A stretch of 64,000 nt of DNA from an uncultured Bacteroidales bacterium (GCA_902779845.1 CACZCZ010000011.1:1-64000); one strand, 5' to 3'. Shown: positions 1 to 7,797, counted from the first letter of the stretch. A program made the numbers and translations. The notes: generated by a model not told the origin, from the letters alone.

Positions 1-219
1 GCCCTCGGTGATGGCCTCCTTGATGCAGTGGCACATGTCGGTGATGATGCCTACGATGGTGCCCTTGCTGTAGATGCTGTTGTGGTTGGACATGTGGGCT
101 GCCAGGGCGTTGATGTCCAGCACGCCGTTCAGCTGCAGGCGGGCGTATGCCTTCTCGGGCTCGTCGGGGTGGATGGGATTCTTCTGCATGTGCAGAGAGT
201 ACTTGAGTGTGTTCTTCAT
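1..219 (-). CDS. HU-like DNA-binding protein, N-terminal part (runs off the window)
   Basis: The reverse strand from the ATG at 217-219 reads without a stop to base 1 (73 codons): MKNTLKYSLHMQKNPIHPDE, then a segment ending GTIVGIITDMCHCIKEAI. A start of the type KYSLxxxKNPxxPxEPxKAYA followed by an ILxDIxxxI-like helix is typical of the HU-like (HU-HIG) family of Bacteroidetes, which are nucleoid-type DNA-binding proteins. The C-terminal half lies outside the window. A -7 box on the same strand at 455-462 implies a leader of about 230 nt. The family call is by resemblance only. Confidence 0.65.
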   Translation of the reverse strand, partial: MKNTLKYSLHMQKNPIHPDEPEKAYARLQLNGVLDINALAAHMSNHNSIYSKGTIVGIITDMCHCIKEAITEG

Positions 220-290
220 AATGGTTAATGGTTAAGGGTTAAGGGTTAATGGTTAAGGGTTAATGGTTAAGGGTTAATGGTTAATAGATA
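220..290. repeat. heptamer repeat GGTTAAT/GGTTAAG
   Basis: About ten tandem copies of GGTTAA followed by T or G lie directly upstream of the HU-like start codon. A shorter version (GGTTAAC/GGTTAAG) sits at 48303-48337, again just upstream of a minus-strand start codon (the GH43 gene). No coding potential is seen. Confidence 0.85.
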
Positions 291-381
291 GGTTAGTTGT
301 TTATATTACATTGGCCAAATGTAGCGGGGTTATATTTTATATTTTATATTTTGTATTTTGCATTTTGGGGCCTTCCCAACG

Positions 382-447
382 CGCACCTTGGTGCGTTGGC
401 GTTTGCACCTTGGTGCATCGCGCTTCGATGCTTGGTGCGTTGTTTTT
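382..447. repeat. three-unit 22-nt phased palindrome array
   Basis: Three consecutive 22-nt units begin at 382, 404 and 426. The first 14 nt of each are CGCACCTTGGTGCG, TGCACCTTGGTGCA and CGATGCTTGGTGCG. The first two are near-perfect dyads centred between positions 7 and 8, with C at 6 and G at 9. Period, dyad position and C6/G9 match the long array at 40632-41071. The block lies between the minus-strand -7 box at 455-462 and the HU-like gene, so it would form the first part of that gene's leader RNA. Confidence 0.7.
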
Positions 448-454
448 TGATGCT

Positions 455-462
455 GCAAAGGT
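455..462 (-). promoter_or_regulatory. -7 promoter box for the HU-like gene
   Basis: The reverse complement reads TACCTTTGCAGCA, a match to the Bacteroidetes -7 consensus TAnnTTTG, about 235 nt upstream of the HU-like ATG. Confidence 0.6.
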
Positions 463-570
463 ATGACATCGCCATTGCGGTTTTCGAATGTTTTGGCAAC
501 TTTTTTTTATTTTTTTTCGTGGGTTTCGAAAAAATCGTGCTCCGTACATCGGAAAATCGGAAATTCTTCT

Positions 571-578
571 TATCTTTG
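571..578 (+). promoter_or_regulatory. -7 promoter box for the TPR gene
   Basis: TATCTTTG followed by CAGCAG, about 42 nt before the ATG at 620. It supports the 620 start over upstream in-frame starts, which would lie upstream of the promoter. Confidence 0.75.
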
Positions 579-619
579 CAGCAGAAAAAAATCAAAAACA
601 AAAAACAATATTTTTGATT

Positions 620-1855
620 ATGAAGACACGAATCACGTCCATGCTTGCCGCACTCTGTGCGGGGCTGTTTATGCTTAATTCCACTCCTGTGAGTGTGGAA
701 GCAAAAATTGAGAAAGCGAATCAGATATACGAGTATTCAGTTGGCAACCCTGCAAAGAATAAGAAAACCGACTTCGTGAAAATGGATGAAGCAAAGGCGA
801 TAATTGAGCAGGTGATCAATAGCGGATACGGGAATGACTATCCATTGGCCTGGATAGTGGCTGCGGACATCATGGAAGAGTACTACAAGAAGTATGCCGG
901 AAATCAATCCATGAATACCGCGTGTGAGTACGGCTATAAGTTAGTTACATACGCCATAAAAGCCGACTCATCCATCACGTCGATTTCATCAGTGGTGTCA
1001 GATGAGGATATTCAATCTATCAAAGCACGATACTGCAACAGGGCTTTGTCACCGCTCTTAAGCTGTCTGCAGAAGGCACAGGAGTTGTCAAACTCGTCCT
1101 CACAGGCAGACCTTGCACTTGGCAAGAAATATTCAGAGCTCATCATCTACGCCCTTGAAAAGAGTAGCCTTTTCTCAGCCTTCACAGATGAGTCGAAGCC
1201 CAAATGGATACTGTATGCAAAGGCGTTCCGCGCCCAATGCCTGGCGCAACTCGATGGCTCGAAGGCAGAGGACGTGGAGGCTGCATACCGAGCACTCTAC
1301 GGCACCCAATACGAGTCTGTGGCATATAGTGCTCTCCTCAATTATTTCCGTGACAGGAACGAACAGAAATACGAAGAAATACTGGCATACGCAGCAGAAC
1401 ATGCCACCGGCGAGGCGGCTTCACAGTTTGCATTTATGAATATCCAAAACCTTTATATCAATGGCAGGAAAGAAGAGTGCATTAGGCAGATTGACAGGTT
1501 CTTAGCGAAATTTGGCGATAATGACCAGGCTGTGTCTGTGTACCTTATGAAAGGGCAAATCTATTTCGATGATAAGAAGTATGACATGGCAGAGAACCTA
1601 TTCAACATAGCAGCCCGAAAATATCCGAACGATGAACGCGCCATCACAATGCCTGCGAAATGTGCATGGATGAAGGCCCAGTCAAGTGACCTGAAGTCGG
1701 ATCGCGAACATGCCATAAGTCTGTTTAAGGAACTAGAAACAAAGTTCCCGAACAACCCTGATTATTGGGGTGAGGCACTTTACATCCTCTATGATAACAA
1801 CCATCAACCGCAATTGAGAGATAAGTACAAGAAATACTACTATGGTGCGGAATAA
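620..1855 (+). CDS. secreted tetratricopeptide-repeat protein
   Basis: Encodes 411 residues. The N-terminus MKTRITSMLAALCAGLFMLN is a signal peptide, so the product should be periplasmic or surface attached. The rest is alpha-helical. The C-terminal third shows TPR-type helix pairs, for example YLMKGQIYFDDKKYDMAENL followed by FNIAARKYPND, and a later repeat ending FKELETKFPNNPDY. TPRs mediate protein-protein contacts and no enzymatic motif is seen. The start was chosen because the -7 box at 571-578 excludes earlier ATGs. Base composition is more AT-rich than in the ORF that follows directly after the stop. Partner and pathway are unknown. Confidence 0.75.
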   Translation: MKTRITSMLAALCAGLFMLNSTPVSVEAKIEKANQIYEYSVGNPAKNKKTDFVKMDEAKAIIEQVINSGYGNDYPLAWIVAADIMEEYYKKYAGNQSMNTACEYGYKLVTYAIKADSSITSISSVVSDEDIQSIKARYCNRALSPLLSCLQKAQELSNSSSQADLALGKKYSELIIYALEKSSLFSAFTDESKPKWILYAKAFRAQCLAQLDGSKAEDVEAAYRALYGTQYESVAYSALLNYFRDRNEQKYEEILAYAAEHATGEAASQFAFMNIQNLYINGRKEECIRQIDRFLAKFGDNDQAVSVYLMKGQIYFDDKKYDMAENLFNIAARKYPNDERAITMPAKCAWMKAQSSDLKSDREHAISLFKELETKFPNNPDYWGEALYILYDNNHQPQLRDKYKKYYYGAE

Positions 1856-2506
1856 CGCAAGAACCTGCTGCCGCTGGTGCAGGAGCTGAAGATGGCCTGT
1901 GGACGTGCGGGCCGCGAGACGCATAGCGGCGAGGTGCTCGACCATTGGATGCAGGTGCTCTCGGAGGCGACGATGGTGCAGCCGCTGCTGGTGCATCGTC
2001 AGGAGTACGATATGGAGCGTATTCGTGAGCAGCTGGAGGCGTTCCCGGATGCGATGTATCAGGAGTGGCTGGAGAACCGCGAACGCTTCGTGGCGAAGCT
2101 GCTCTACAAACACATCCCGCGCGAGGTGCTGTGGCGGCTGGTGTCGGGCATCGCGTTCTACGAGGCGGCGACGGCACGCGACAGGGCGCGCGGCGAAACG
2201 GCAGCGCCGAGCGAGGGGGCAGCAGCGGAGAGTCCCGTCTTCCTCAGCCAGCTGAAGGGGCAGAAGATTGATGCCATTCGCGTGCTGAACGTGATGTACG
2301 AGCAGGGCCGCTTCACGGGGCGCGACGGGCAGAAGCTGACGAAGAAGGAGTTCTTCACGGCCATGGGACAGGCGCTGCACGTGGACCTCTCGGACTACGA
2401 CAAGGACCTGTCGCGCTCACTGTCGGACAGCACGCGCCTGGACAAGCACCTGCGCGTGTTCAAGGAGATGGAGCAGAAGATGGAGGAAATATGGAATTCC
2501 AAGTAA
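1856..2506 (+). pseudogene. 5'-truncated GC-rich ORF, possibly RteC-like C-terminus
   Basis: The frame is open from the TPR stop codon onward. The first codons (RKNLLPLVQELK) already look protein coding, but the first ATG is at 1877 and no ribosome site or promoter is visible. It encodes about 209 residues from that ATG, helical, ending LDKHLRVFKEMEQKMEEIWN. The segment with LTKKEFFTAMGQALHVDLSD resembles the C-terminal part of RteC-type or plasmid-associated Bacteroidetes proteins, but this is only an impression. GC content jumps sharply at 1856 compared with the TPR gene. I read it as the 3' part of a gene whose 5' end was lost at a recombination junction. A rho-independent terminator follows. 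Confidence 0.5.
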
Positions 2507-2529
2507 AACAATAACGCACAACAAACTGT

Positions 2530-2573
2530 GCACCCGCAAGTCGGACACCAACCGGACTTGCGGGTGCTTTTTT
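2530..2573 (+). terminator. rho-independent terminator
   Basis: A 13-bp perfect stem GCACCCGCAAGTC / GACTTGCGGGTGC with a 12-nt loop, followed by six T. It ends the truncated ORF. Confidence 0.85.
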
Positions 2574-2641
2574 GTGTGTTGTCTTCAAAAAATTATCGTA
2601 GGGTTTACATAGGGTAAACGATACGGCCCGGCATAAGCATG

Positions 2642-2649
2642 TACCTTTG
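2642..2649 (+). promoter_or_regulatory. -7 promoter box for the antirepressor gene
   Basis: TACCTTTG followed by CACTG. The leader to the ATG at 2756 is about 100 nt. Confidence 0.65.
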
Positions 2650-2755
2650 CACTGTCGAACAAAACCCTATTTATCAACCCGAGTGAAGTGAGTGACGAAG
2701 GCTCGCGAGTGAAAAGGTACCAATTCTGCACTTCTTCCTCACAAAACTCAACATT

Positions 2756-3435
2756 ATGAAGACAGATAACAACATTTACGAGAACGGACATGAGCGCATG
2801 AGCTCGCTGGAGATTGCAGAACTCAGCGGCAAGCCCCACAACGATGTGATGAAAGCCATCCGCAAGATGGAAATCGCTTGGCAGAAAGTGCAAGGGGGAA
2901 ATTTTTCCCTCTCGTCACGAACCTACGAACTACCGAACGGAGGCCGCAAAGAGGTGCCCTGCTACGAGCTGACGAAGACGGAGTGCCTCTACATCGCCAC
3001 GAAGTTCAACGACGAGGCGCGTGCACGACTGGTGCTGCGCTGGCAGGAGCTGGAGATGGCGGAGCGCGAGCGGCAATTGCAGCAGACGCACTTGTTGGAG
3101 TCGCGCGTCGGACTGCTGGAGGAGATCTGCGACGTGCTCAAGCCCAAGGCGGAGTTCACGGACGCGGTGCTGTGCTCCGAGGACACGCTGACGGTGACGC
3201 AGATGGCGCAGGACTACGGCGTGGGGCCCGTGCGCTTCGCTACGTACATAGCTACACCACGTACCACGTCAGCACCAAGGAGGGCTACATCCGCACGCAG
3301 CTCTTCACGCGCTGGACGCAGCTCGGCCGCCGCTTCCTCTACGAACGGCTGCGCCGCGAGGGGATACACCCCAACACCCAGGAAGCCCCCCGCCAGATTG
3401 TGAAAATCCTGAAGCAGAAAGGAGGCCTGCAATGA
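2756..3435 (+). pseudogene. phage antirepressor (Rha/KilAC type), frameshifted
   Basis: The N-terminal half (MSSLEIAELSGKPHNDVMKA ... ELTKTECLYIATKFNDEARA) is a Rha-like phage regulatory domain. The C-terminal half is a KilA-C domain, starting LTVTQMAQDYGVG. Near 3225-3240 the frame is lost. The true continuation (ARALRYVHSYTTYHVSTKEG ... WTQLGRRFLYERL) is in the next frame, restored by adding one base. In addition about 20-25 residues normally found between the ARAL-like helix and the YxHSYTTYxV strand are missing. This fits a single deletion of 3n+1 bases. The unshifted frame runs into an Arg/Ser/Ala-rich nonsense tail ending at 3403. The stop at 3433-3435 overlaps the next gene's ATG, so the original operon structure is kept. 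Confidence 0.75.
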
Positions 3436-3863
3436 TGAACACGGACAACCAAGAGCGCTGGAGACAGCTCCAGCGCTCCTTCGAAGGCCTCGCCGAGGAC
3501 ATGGACGCGGTGCTGAACATGATGGAGGAGCTGTCCAGCTTTGACGCATCGGGGGCCACCGATTTGTGTAATAAGGTGCGCCGCACGAACCCGCACGACA
3601 GCGTGGAGTACGCCCTCGCCCTCGAAGCCAGCACCTGGGTGCGCATCCTCAGCTACCTGCGCGACAGTACCACCACCCTGCAGCTCCTCGCCACCAAGCG
3701 CGATTTCATCCTCACACTCATGCGCCAGCAACTCGCTGCCGCCGACCCCGATGCCGACCCCAATGACATCGAAGTCGAGCTGGCCATGCAGCTCACGGAA
3801 AGACAGGCCCCCTGTGGTCCCCCAAGGGAGACGGCTGAAAATGGCCATAAGCAGAAAGAATGA
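3432..3863 (+). CDS. hypothetical protein of phage-like island
   Basis: 143 residues, starting with an ATG that overlaps the stop of the antirepressor pseudogene (ATGA). The N-terminus (QERWRQLQRSFEGLAEDMDA) is helical and acidic. The centre contains SVEYALALEASTWVRILSYL. There is no signal peptide, transmembrane segment or recognised motif. Translational coupling suggests it was co-expressed with the antirepressor. The 3' end runs into A/G-rich DNA (3850-3925) of low complexity. Function unknown. Confidence 0.5.
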   Translation: MMNTDNQERWRQLQRSFEGLAEDMDAVLNMMEELSSFDASGATDLCNKVRRTNPHDSVEYALALEASTWVRILSYLRDSTTTLQLLATKRDFILTLMRQQLAAADPDADPNDIEVELAMQLTERQAPCGPPRETAENGHKQKE

Positions 3864-3971
3864 AGAAAGAAAACGAAAGAAAAAGTAGCAAAAAGAAAGA
3901 AATAAGAAAGAAGCTAGAAAGAAACCCACCAACCATGGTTTGTTTTGGCGCTTCGAAATCGCGAAATTATT

Positions 3972-4493
3972 ATGGAAGAATTAAAGATAGACTGGCCTGC
4001 GTTCACACGCTTCTACAACGCCACGCTGAAGCTGCACGGCAGCGCCATCCCACCGCTGACGGTCATCACGAAAGGCAAGCGCGTACAGATCCAGCGCATC
4101 GTCAACGCTCTCGGCACGAAGCAGGCGCTCGTGGATGCCGTGGTCAACATGGCGCGCAGCGACTTCCTCAACGGCCGCACACGTACCCCGAAGTTTCCCC
4201 GTGGCTTCATCGCCTCCTTTCCATGGCTCATGGCCAACGACGAACGCATCGCCGACGTGGCCAACGGCAAGTACGACAACCCTCCTCCACAGGAACTCAC
4301 CCCCGACGAGCAGCGGCAGCTGGAGCAGGAACGCTACCGCCAGCAGCAGGACGCACGCCGCGCCGAAGCCCGCCGCATCGAGGAGGAGATTCGCGAAGAA
4401 CAGCGCCAACGGCGCGAGGAAAGGGCACGCGGAGCCGTCAGCTACGAGGAATACCAGCGAATGAAGCAGCAAGGACTGCTAAACGAAACATAA
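3972..4493 (+). CDS. hypothetical protein with charged C-terminal coiled coil
   Basis: 173 residues from the ATG at 3972 (a TTG at 3945 is an alternative start). The N-terminal half (LKIDWPAFTRFYNATLKLHG ... GFIASFPWLMANDERIADV) looks globular. Residues about 100-150 are a highly charged Glu/Gln/Arg helix, probably a coiled coil. There is no membrane segment. Comparable proteins occur beside KilAC regulators and M15 peptidases in Bacteroidales genomes, as far as I recall, but I cannot name a family. Confidence 0.55.
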   Translation: MEELKIDWPAFTRFYNATLKLHGSAIPPLTVITKGKRVQIQRIVNALGTKQALVDAVVNMARSDFLNGRTRTPKFPRGFIASFPWLMANDERIADVANGKYDNPPPQELTPDEQRQLEQERYRQQQDARRAEARRIEEEIREEQRQRREERARGAVSYEEYQRMKQQGLLNET

Positions 4494-4503
4494 ATCGATT
4501 ATA

Positions 4504-4573
4504 AATAGGAACTAAAAAGAAAAAGCCCCAAGTCACGGCTGGAACTACAATCCAGCATAGACAAGGAACTTTT
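4504..4573 (-). ncRNA. candidate small RNA (promoter without ORF)
   Basis: A minus-strand -7 box at 4581-4588 points into about 70 nt with no ORF. The RNA would carry a hairpin (GCTGGA / TCCAGC, 4538-4556) and then a U-rich tail opposite the A-rich stretch 4513-4525. Terminator strength is only moderate and no family is recognised. Confidence 0.25.
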
Positions 4574-4580
4574 TCTGCTG

Positions 4581-4588
4581 CAAAGGTA
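4581..4588 (-). promoter_or_regulatory. -7 promoter box pointing to noncoding DNA
   Basis: The reverse complement reads TACCTTTGCAGCAG, as good a match as the housekeeping promoters here, yet no reading frame lies downstream on that strand before the convergent gene end at 4493. Confidence 0.5.
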
Positions 4589-4686
4589 CATAAATATCTT
4601 CAAAGTACAAGAATAAGATAAGAAAATCATCATTTCTTGCTGAGAAATGCAATAAACACACAACCATTAATCCCCCGTTAAATGAC

Positions 4687-5127
4687 ATGTTACATATCGA
4701 CAACACCCAAGAAAGCTTTGTGCAGCTCTGGCTACGGCTGGAGCGCACGAGGCGCTTGCTCTGGGCGCAGAACAAGCGGTTCTGCCCGCGGCGCATCCTG
4801 AAATCGTGGTTCGGATTGCGCGCCAACGACGATTTCATCTGGGAAGTGTGCTTCCGTGCATCGCGAGAGATGGAGGAGCCCATCTATGGTTGGGACATCC
4901 TGCCGCCGCCCTCTCTCTACCCGCGCCAGCACCGCGAACTACTGCGCGCCATCGTAGCCGTCCGACTCGGCATTACGATGTGTCAGGTAAACCTTCGCGC
5001 ACTGGACAAAGCCTACGGCGTAGCGTTCCCTAAGAGCACAGCAATAAACATTAACAAAAAGGGTAAAGAAGCCTCACCCCCAGCCCCTCTCCAAAGGGCG
5101 AGGGGAGTAGATACAATTGAAAACTAA
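4687..5127 (+). CDS. hypothetical protein whose 3' end is built from repeats
   Basis: 146 residues. The first 110 (MLHIDNTQESFVQLWLRLER ... HRELLRAIVAVRLGITMCQV) are rich in Arg, Trp and Leu with no known motif. The tail reads VAFPKSTAININKKGK and then SPPAPLQRARGV. The first string is shared with the dispersed repeat at 11244-11290, and the second is a translation of the GC-rich palindromic element at 5072-5107. The original C-terminus has therefore probably been replaced. Function unknown. Confidence 0.45.
   Translation: MLHIDNTQESFVQLWLRLERTRRLLWAQNKRFCPRRILKSWFGLRANDDFIWEVCFRASREMEEPIYGWDILPPPSLYPRQHRELLRAIVAVRLGITMCQVNLRALDKAYGVAFPKSTAININKKGKEASPPAPLQRARGVDTIEN
5072..5107. repeat. GC-rich palindromic element, copy 1
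   Basis: Reads CCTCACCCCCAGCCCCTCTC, then CAAAGGGCGAGGGGAG. The CCCCTC arm pairs with the GAGGGG arm around AAAGGGC. It lies in the 3' end of the preceding ORF. Confidence 0.85.
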
Positions 5128-5155
5128 AAAAATCAACAATTCAATAGTTCAAGAA

Positions 5156-5608
5156 ATGGAAAAAACAAGTATCAGACTCAGCGAGCACTTTACGCTCGCT
5201 GAGTTAACCAAAACAAATACGAATTTGAAGAATGTGCCGAATGAGGTGCAAATCAAGAACCTGAAGCGGTTGTGTGGATGGTTGGAGATGCTGAGAGAGG
5301 AGTGGAACAAGCGGTACGGCGAGGGCGATGAGGGGATTGTGATTAACAGCGGCTTCCGCTCTGAGGCAGTGAACAAAGCCGTTGGCGGTGCCGCGACCTC
5401 CAGCCACCTCACCGGCTGCGCCGCAGACATTCGCGTCAGCGGCATGGAACAGGCTCTGCGCTACGCCGTCATCCTGCTGGACATCAGCGATGAAGGCCGC
5501 GAGGATTTTGACGAACTCCTCATCGAGCGCAACGCCCGCGGTGCCATCTGGCTCCACTTCGCCGTCCGCCCAACCCGCAACCGCCGGAAGCTACGCTTCA
5601 TCAGCTGA
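5156..5608 (+). CDS. M15-family peptidase (D-Ala-D-Ala carboxypeptidase-like)
   Basis: 150 residues from the ATG at 5156. Peptidase_M15_3 pattern: N-terminal SEHFTLAELTKTNT, then INSGFRSEAVNKAVGG, the zinc ligands in SSHLTGCAADIRV (His and Asp), and the final His in WLHFAVRP. Such enzymes cleave peptidoglycan stem peptides and in Bacteroidetes phage or ICE contexts act as endolysins or in cell-wall passage. There is no signal peptide, as in phage lysins. It is the last gene of the phage-like island, and its catalytic residues are intact unlike the broken antirepressor. Confidence 0.8.
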   Translation: MEKTSIRLSEHFTLAELTKTNTNLKNVPNEVQIKNLKRLCGWLEMLREEWNKRYGEGDEGIVINSGFRSEAVNKAVGGAATSSHLTGCAADIRVSGMEQALRYAVILLDISDEGREDFDELLIERNARGAIWLHFAVRPTRNRRKLRFIS

Positions 5609-5647
5609 ATGTTTCCAGTCCTTTGACCGACTCCTCTTAACACCCCG

Positions 5648-5685
5648 ATTGCCACAAGGCGCCTCACAGCAAACCTTGTGGCAAT
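5648..5685. other. 12-bp perfect inverted repeat after the M15 gene
   Basis: ATTGCCACAAGG and CCTTGTGGCAAT are separated by 14 nt. There is no clear T-run, so a terminator is uncertain; it lies between convergent genes. Confidence 0.5.
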
Positions 5686-5745
5686 CTGTTGCTTGTGTTA
5701 GAGAATCAGAGAAAGTGCCCCCTGACTCTCTTGAAGTTATAAGTG

Positions 5746-5913
5746 CTAATTACCCCACACGTCATTACCCCAGGCATTTTCCTTTGTCAGGGCATTTCCT
5801 GCGGATTGTGAATCGTCGGTATATACCTTTTGATTTGTTGTGGATTCAGAAATCAAACGTTCCACCTGAACTGTCACTTGCTCCATTATGGGAGCTATAT
5901 ATTTAGCTTTCAT
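5746..5913 (-). CDS. small peptide of the KYxxPxxxxVxVExL type
   Basis: 55 residues: MKAKYIAPIMEQVTVQVERL, then a Ser/Thr/Asn-rich stretch, ending AWGNDVWGN. The ATG at 5913 is 10 bp after the stop of the BspA-like gene, so the two are probably co-transcribed. An N-terminal pattern KYxxPxxEVxxxExL with a variable hydrophilic tail recurs in many small Bacteroidales ORFs beside surface proteins; a second member lies at 40078-40236. There is no signal peptide and no known function. The conserved head and variable tail could suit a leader-plus-core peptide, but no maturation enzyme is nearby. Confidence 0.55.
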   Translation of the reverse strand: MKAKYIAPIMEQVTVQVERLISESTTNQKVYTDDSQSAGNALTKENAWGNDVWGN

Positions 5914-5923
5914 AGTCCAGCAA

Positions 5924-7564
5924 TTATTTGATGACAACTTTCTTACCATTGATAATATTCAGGCCCTTGCGAGGCTGGCTGATGCGCTGTCCTTGTAGGT
6001 TATAGATTCCTTCGATAGAGGGCACATCCTTTACATTACTTATACCAGTCTCATCCCCATCATTAAATACAAAGCTGATGGCTTTAACACTCGCTACGCT
6101 CGCCGTTGGCAGTTGCAGGTATGCCTTACCTCCTGCCAGCTCGCCTGCTGAAGAAAGGGTGTAGAAACCGATACCGTGAGAACCGTTTGCGAGGATGAAG
6201 TTCGTATAATCGCCATCTGTCGGAGAGATCATTGTTGCAGTGGTCACGCCTTTCAGCAGATTGGAATACACCATATCTGTGGTCGTTGCAGGAACATTGT
6301 AGCTACCTTCATCGCCAACGATATAAAGCCCCTCTCCTGCAGGTACTTCCGTGACGCGAGTAAGTACTAAGGTTCCCGTTGAGGGGTTAAAGCCGCTAGC
6401 TATATATGCCTTTATGTCCGTAACGTCAGAGAAATCCACATCTACAGGAGAACAGAATGTGGCAAAACCCGTGCTGCCGACACTAACAACTGGAGGCATT
6501 TCTACAATCTCCATAAACTCATTCCAATAGTCAGCGGCCTCGTATGCTGCTTCGCAACCGGCGGGGACATTGAGTGTGGCATTAGCTCGGTTAGAGAATG
6601 TGCTAGCAGAGATAGATAACGGAGTAGTCCAACCTACAGTAACAGAGGTCAGGTTGCTGCAACCAGAGAACGCCCAATCGCCAATCGAGGTCACGCTGTT
6701 GGGAATGGTGACAGAGGTCAAACTGCTGCAACCACCGAACGCATAATATCCTAAATCTGTTACACTGTTGGGGATAACAGTGTTCTGGCAACCTCTTAAC
6801 AGTTTGTTTGTGGATGTCTCAATGATAGCATTACAGTTGTCACGTGAATCGAATTTTGCATTACCGTCCGCTACGGTGATGGAGGTCAGGCCGCTACAAC
6901 GATTGAACGCATCATTTTCAATGATTGTCACACTATTTGGGATGGTGATGGAGGTCAAGCCGCTACAACCATTGAAAGCATGGTAATTGATACTTGTTAC
7001 GCTGCTAGGAATAGTGATGGATATCATGCCGCTGCAATCATAGAATGCACTAATTCCAATACTCGTCACGCCATTGGGGATGGTGATAGAGGTTAGACCG
7101 CTGCAACCTTTGAACGCAGACTCTCCAATGCTTGTTACATCATTTGGGATGACCGTGTTTTGGCAACCTGCGATAAGTTTGTTAGTGGAAGTTTCAATGA
7201 TGGCGTTACAGTTGTTGCGTGAATCGAATGTGGTGTTGTCGTCCGCTACGGTTATGGTAGTCAGGCCGCTGCATCCACTAAACGCACCAGCGTATATGCT
7301 TGTCACACTCTCGGGAATAGTGACAGAAGTCAGGCTGGTGCAAGACGAAAACGCGCTACTTCCAATGCTCGTTACTGAGTACGTCTTGTTTCCATATTTG
7401 AACGATGCAGGAATGATTATGCTGCCTGAGTATTTACTCGGGTTACTAGTCACAGAGGCTTGATTTCCCCCGGTTAGGTTGTAGTAAATACCATCAACAC
7501 TAATGGAAGCATTGGCCACCATAGGCAATAAGCACAATGCAAATAGCAAGAAATGTTTGACCAT
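5924..7564 (-). CDS. BspA-like leucine-rich-repeat surface protein
   Basis: 546 residues. Signal peptide at 1-19 (MVKHFLLFALCLLPMVANA). About eight or nine LRR_5/BspA repeats follow, with the core CSGLTSITIPNSVTSIG and the AF of the next repeat. They are interrupted twice by the insert DSRxNCNAIIETSTNKL. A beta-rich domain spans about 360-500. The C-terminus GIYNLQGQRISQPRKGLNII resembles the sorting-type tails of Bacteroidetes secreted proteins. BspA proteins are surface adhesins binding host or matrix proteins. A long structured leader (7565-7783) and a weak -7 box precede it, and a small peptide gene follows. Confidence 0.85.
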   Translation of the reverse strand: MVKHFLLFALCLLPMVANASISVDGIYYNLTGGNQASVTSNPSKYSGSIIIPASFKYGNKTYSVTSIGSSAFSSCTSLTSVTIPESVTSIYAGAFSGCSGLTTITVADDNTTFDSRNNCNAIIETSTNKLIAGCQNTVIPNDVTSIGESAFKGCSGLTSITIPNGVTSIGISAFYDCSGMISITIPSSVTSINYHAFNGCSGLTSITIPNSVTIIENDAFNRCSGLTSITVADGNAKFDSRDNCNAIIETSTNKLLRGCQNTVIPNSVTDLGYYAFGGCSSLTSVTIPNSVTSIGDWAFSGCSNLTSVTVGWTTPLSISASTFSNRANATLNVPAGCEAAYEAADYWNEFMEIVEMPPVVSVGSTGFATFCSPVDVDFSDVTDIKAYIASGFNPSTGTLVLTRVTEVPAGEGLYIVGDEGSYNVPATTTDMVYSNLLKGVTTATMISPTDGDYTNFILANGSHGIGFYTLSSAGELAGGKAYLQLPTASVASVKAISFVFNDGDETGISNVKDVPSIEGIYNLQGQRISQPRKGLNIINGKKVVIK

Positions 7565-7783
7565 AATTTTAGATCAGATAAAGATATCTCCTTAGTCCCT
7601 AAAGAAGATGGGTAAATGGATTTACACGATGAAGCGTGGAACTGTATGTTCCATCTTCAAGTCGAAGGCCCTAGGAAAGCCCAAGTAGAAAAGATGATAG
7701 TTCAGTTCCACGCTGACGCGTGAAGCTACTATGTCGTCTTCGTTCTACTTAGAGCCTCATTAAAGGACTCCGAGGATTCTTTG
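7565..7783 (-). promoter_or_regulatory. structured leader of the BspA-like gene
   Basis: About 220 nt between the -7 box and the start codon hold an 11-bp inverted repeat GCGTGGAACTG (7634-7644) / CAGTTCCACGC (7703-7713), with CATCTT / AAGATG nested inside. A further arm AAGTAGAA (7683) can pair with TTCTACTT (7743). I recognise no riboswitch family. It may be a regulatory 5' UTR. Confidence 0.4.
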
Positions 7784-7791
7784 CAAAGGTT
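7784..7791 (-). promoter_or_regulatory. possible -7 box of the BspA-like gene
   Basis: The reverse complement reads AACCTTTGCAAAG, one mismatch from TAnnTTTG. Confidence 0.4.
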
Positions 7792-7797
7792 GAAAAT

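Noticed and set aside
488-619. Longer N-terminus of the TPR protein
   Set aside because: The -7 box at 571-578 lies inside it, and a signal peptide starts cleanly at 620.
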